Positions 60,930 through 64,000 of a stretch of 64,000 bases of DNA are shown here, piece after piece. Under the pieces are notes generated by a model, which was not told the origin of the DNA, did no database searches, and saw nothing but the letters and a program-made list of their open reading frames with translations. The position numbers and the translations under genes were made by a program. Where the stretch lies: the NCBI GenBank assembly GCA_905331475.1, contig CAJNYU010003438.1:17686-81685 (forward strand), given 5' to 3'. Numbering within the stretch: position 1 is the first letter of the stretch; each line of letters begins with the position of its first letter. The stretch is from Rotaria socialis. Taxonomy: Eukaryota > Rotifera > Eurotatoria > Philodinida > Philodinidae.

Positions 60930-61770
60930 CTCGCTTTTTCTATTGCTGATCAAGATACACAAGTTAAGCTTAAATTAGCTAATCGACTTTACGCACAGAA
61001 ATCATATAAACCTCAACAAGATTATTTAGATCTTGTTCAGGGTTCGTTCAAAGCTGATATTAAACTTGAAGATTTCGTAAATAATAGTGCTGCTGCTGTT
61101 CAAACGATTAACGCATGGGTTGAAGATCAAACGAATAATTTGATTCAAAATTTACTTTCTCAAAATGATGTTAAACGTGATACACGTTTGATTATAGTAA
61201 ATTGTATCTATTTTAAGGTAAATATTAGTGTTTAAATGGGAGTTTTGATTTTATTTGCATAAATAACGTAATAGGGCACATGGAGAAAGCAATTTGAAGA
61301 GCATTCAACGAATGAAAACGCTGATTTTCATGAAGCTAGTGGCAATGTTTCAAAAGTCAAACTAATGTTCATGAAAGAAAAATATTTGTATGGTGAAAAT
61401 AAAGATTTACATGTGCAAATAGCTCATTTACCATATAAGAGTGATAATGCGCGTGTTCAATTCGTTTCCACTGTGATCTTGCCACAGAAGGATGTTTCAT
61501 TAAATAGTGTTGAACAAAAATTATCATCAAAGCCACAGCTATTGCAACAAATATTGAACGATGAAAATACAAGAACGGAAGAGCTTCTTTTGTATCTCCC
61601 GAAATTCAAAATGGAAGCTTCATTTGAATTGAGTGATGTTCTTAAAAGGTTAGGAATGGTGAATGCATTCAGTGACAGCGCAGCCGACTTTACTGGTATA
61701 TACATTATTTTTTCTTTCTTTTTTATTTTTCGTTGTTAATTTAGATATCTCAGATGTCCAGAGGAGATGA
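60930..61770 (+). pseudogene. Serpin fragment lacking N-terminus and reactive-centre loop
   Basis: Three exon-like segments: 60930-61217, 61275-61695 and 61745-61770, in phase. Serpins are suicide inhibitors of proteases. Seen: ANRLYAQKSYKPQQDYLDLVQGSFKADI, INAWVEDQTNNLIQNLLS, the shutter-region NCIYFKGTWRKQF, and LLLYLPKFKMEASFELSDVLKRLGMVNAFSDSAADFTG, all typical serpin blocks. About 245 residues are covered, against about 375 for a full serpin. The first roughly 90 residues are absent upstream, where a decayed mariner element lies. After DFTG the normal exon with hinge and reactive-centre loop is replaced by eight codons (DISDVQRR) and a stop. As it stands it cannot inhibit a protease. The remaining frame is clean and a polyadenylation hexamer follows, so the break may be recent or an assembly effect. 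Confidence 0.8.
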
Positions 61771-62842
61771 CGACAGATAAGCAAGAGAAAAGAGAAAATT
61801 GCTGTTTGTCTTTATTTATATTCTCTTAACTGTATCAGTGTCTGTTAACCCTATGTGGAACAATAAACTTTCATATTAAAGAAAAAAAGTTCTAACGTGT
61901 CTCAGGAAACTAGCTATTAGCCAAATTCGTGTTTAACTTGATGCATCATTCAAGCAAACCCAATTGAGAAAAATAGAAGGATTAATTCAAACTTAACAGT
62001 GAATCATTACATTTGATTGGATTGTTTTGGAAAATCTGTAAACAAAAGAACTATCTATAATAATAATAGTTTTATATGATTTTGAAATTCAAAATCAACC
62101 AATTGAAGATTTAGAAAGTAAAACTCTTACGCTTATTATGATGGGTTCATCTGAGTAGAACTTAGTGTCGTTTGTTTTTTAGGCTGATCTAATTAAATGG
62201 AGAAAGAAAATCTGCTAATGTGAAATTACCAGTTATTGTAACATAGAGAGAACTAAAGCTATTCTGTTTTTTCACTTATTTGTATTTTAATTGTCCGATT
62301 ATCTATCTAATCACAAAAATACTCAATGAATGGTGTCATCAATCGTAAAAGTTAATATCATTTTCATATATACTCTGGTGTTGTTTTTTGCGAATATTAT
62401 TTATGTTCAATAAACTAAATAATTATAGAAAGCAGACAAATTAATGATTGATCAGTAAATTACTTAAATAGTCAGTGTAACGTTATATGCGGAGAGCGTC
62501 CAAATTCCATCCGGGGAGTGTAATGCTCTCGTTCGAGTGTAACCTATACATAATATTTGGTCTTATGGTGCCATTTATTCTCATCACACCTATTGCCTTT
62601 ACCTTTCTGTCCTGTACATTTGTCTTTCTCTATCCTTCTTCTTCGTTCTCTCAAATGGTTGAGTATTTAAGCGTGTGCTTTATATGTAATCGATGCGATT
62701 TATGATTTGTAGAATTAAATAAAGTGTAATAATACCATCAGCACAGGCATCTCTTCTATCTAAAATCGTCACATTTATCTTGTAGTTTTCTTTTGCTGTT
62801 GATATGAATCCCATGTGTTTCATAACGTCGGAACTGCGATCG
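61771..62842. other. AT-rich spacer, no gene called
   Basis: About 1.1 kb. It contains an AATAAA at 61862-61867 that could serve the serpin fragment. A 72-codon frame (62487-62705) is hydrophobic and without homology. No reactive-loop exon of the serpin is seen here. Confidence 0.45.
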
Positions 62843-62987
62843 CACTGTGACCCGCAATTGCGGAAAATTGCGACGTAGTTACGCGCAACTACGATGAAAA
62901 AATCGCAATTACGGGTAGTTACGGTGAAAAAATCCCAGTTACGCATAACTGCTAGTGGCGTAACCACGAGGGGGGCTGGAGGGGACT

Positions 62988-62989
<2 letters not shown>

Positions 62990-63052
<63 letters not shown>

Positions 63053-63053
63053 N
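62990..63053 (+). repeat. 63-base G homopolymer ending in N
   Basis: An uninterrupted G run at 62990-63052 followed by a single undetermined base. It sits in the left G-rich end of the middle element. The mirrored right end has only six Gs/Cs in a row, so the length probably reflects a sequencing or gap-filling artefact. Confidence 0.9.
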
Positions 63054-63111
63054 CAACAACAGTAAAGAGAAAAGAAAAAGAACAGTTCTGTTCTGCTGGT
63101 GTCGTCTATGT

Positions 63112-63596
63112 CAGAGTTGCAACCGGTAACGGTAAACGGCCGGTTCGGCCCGGTCTAGGATTCCTTACCGGCACCGCCAGATATACCGGCCGGTACAAGC
63201 GACTTTTTCGGACCGGCCCGGTCTAGGTTTTTTAAAATTATTTTCGCTTTTTTCCCTTATTTTTTGCAAAAATAGATGATGAAAGTGTTTATTTTTGCAT
63301 ATCAAGCTAGTTTTTATGACATTAATGACGATTTCTAAGAAAAAATATGAGATATATTGTTTATATTAAATCAGTATTCATCAAAAATATATTTCTTGGT
63401 GACGAAGGAGAAGTCTTAAATAATTGGAATAGTGATTCAGAGTAAGATATGGCTGATATTAAATGAAAAAAGTCAATAGTGACTCATATACGATGAAAAA
63501 AAACTATGACTCATGCCGGTCCGGTCCGGTGCGGTCTGATCGGCTTAGACCGGTACTGGTACCGGTCTAGAAAAAACTCTACCGGTTGCAACTCTG
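63112..63596. mobile_element. Inner hAT-like non-autonomous element
   Basis: Inverted ends CAGAGTTGCAACCGG, 15 bp, match exactly at both sides. Flanking 8-mers GTCTATGT and GTGTATAT agree at six of eight bases, consistent with an eroded hAT 8-bp duplication. Subterminal regions are packed with CCGGT words on both strands. There is no coding capacity in 485 bp. Confidence 0.72.
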
Positions 63597-63814
63597 GTGT
63601 ATATTGTTGTTTTTCTTTAAAATGCTACTCTTAACATGAAAAATATGTTAGTGAACATCAAGCAAGTACAACATCTCCTAGAAAAGGTGGAAGAAATTCA
63701 GCTTTTAATTAGTTCTAAAGAGTCTTGGGGCCGAGCCCCCTCCCCCCTAGCTTAAAATCCTGGTTACGCCGCTAACAACTGCGCCCAAGTTTTTCGCAAT
63801 TATGGGCCACAGTG

Positions 63815-64000
63815 TCGTCGCAATTGGTACAAAATACGACATAGATTAGGTTTTCATTTTATTTGTACTTTCATAACCCCAGAGATGTCATAATATCCTA
63901 ACACTGGGTATCGTCGACATACCAGTCACGATATCCATTCAAGTGGATATCTAAAATGAATACTAAAATGAATACCCATGTTCCTCATAGCTGAGGAATT
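63815..64000. other. Right flank of the nested elements
   Basis: No gene. It contains two copies of AAAATGAATAC a few bases apart near 63953-63977. Confidence 0.4.

Larger units (their letters stand above)
62951..63776. mobile_element. Middle nested DNA element
   Basis: Ends GCTAGTGGCGTAACCA (left) and GTTAGCGGCGTAACCA (reverse of right) form a 16-bp inverted repeat followed by G-rich tracts on both sides. AACT flanks both edges (62947-62950 and 63777-63780), so excising it leaves a continuous outer element. Confidence 0.7.
62843..63814. mobile_element. Outer DNA element with CACTG ends (CACTA/CMC-like)
   Basis: The left end CACTGTGACCCGCAATTGCG and the reverse of the right end CACTGTGGCCCATAATTGCG form inverted ends. 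A 3-bp TCG flanks both sides (62840-62842 and 63815-63817), as CACTA-type elements generate. The interior has no transposase and hosts two further elements. Family assignment is inferred from ends and duplication size only. Confidence 0.65.

Noticed and set aside
62894-63226. 110-codon frame with a polyglycine stretch
   Set aside because: It runs through the G homopolymer and an N inside nested transposons; its translation is an artefact of the repeat.
1-64000. CRISPR arrays, bacterial operons, rRNA or tRNA genes
   Set aside because: No regularly spaced repeats, Shine-Dalgarno-linked gene runs or recognisable RNA gene sequences were seen; the window is eukaryotic.

Overview
The window is eukaryotic, AT-rich metazoan DNA. 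Genes are broken by many introns of about 50-75 bp plus a few of 0.5-3 kb, and every spliced model below closes in frame. The gene set (IP6 kinase, TMEM231, RINT1, a p160 nuclear-receptor coactivator, SRSF2, NXT, TRIM2/3-type NHL) is animal. The short introns, the B-box-like single-exon gene (a family I associate with bdelloid rotifers) and the high density of DNA-transposon remnants suggest a bdelloid rotifer. That assignment is inference.

Layout: 0.7-11.3 kb holds IP6K (-), TMEM231 (+), a PTB-domain protein (-), an R-SNARE (+) and a Dpy-30/ankyrin protein (-). 12.3-22.6 kb holds a B-box-like protein (-), a TRIM2/3-like NHL protein without RING or B-box (+) and RINT1 (-, 12 exons). 25.2-37.8 kb is one 22-exon gene for an NCOA/SRC coactivator (+) with at least four LXXLL boxes but no visible bHLH. 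40.9-48.8 kb holds a single-pass membrane protein (-), a type II glycosyltransferase-like protein (-) and, 25 bp from it, a GT31 galactosyltransferase (-) whose 2-kb intron carries a long inverted-repeat element. 53.5-58.9 kb is compact: SRSF2 (+), NXT (+) with a 1.5-kb inverted-repeat element in intron 1, and an APP1-type phosphatidate phosphatase (-). 59.2-63.8 kb is repeat-rich: a decayed mariner-like element with a foreign insert, a truncated serpin, and three nested DNA elements that include a 63-base G run ending in an N.

There is no operon logic. The genes are mostly housekeeping: inositol pyrophosphate synthesis, ER-Golgi tethering, mRNA splicing and export, ciliary transition zone or axoneme, glycosylation and nuclear-receptor signalling. 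The most unusual items are the bHLH-less p160 coactivator, the RING-less TRIM2/3-like gene, an APP1 lipid phosphatase in an animal, the adjacent glycosyltransferase pair, and several long-TIR transposons sitting in introns of intact genes. No CRISPR, rRNA or tRNA was recognised.
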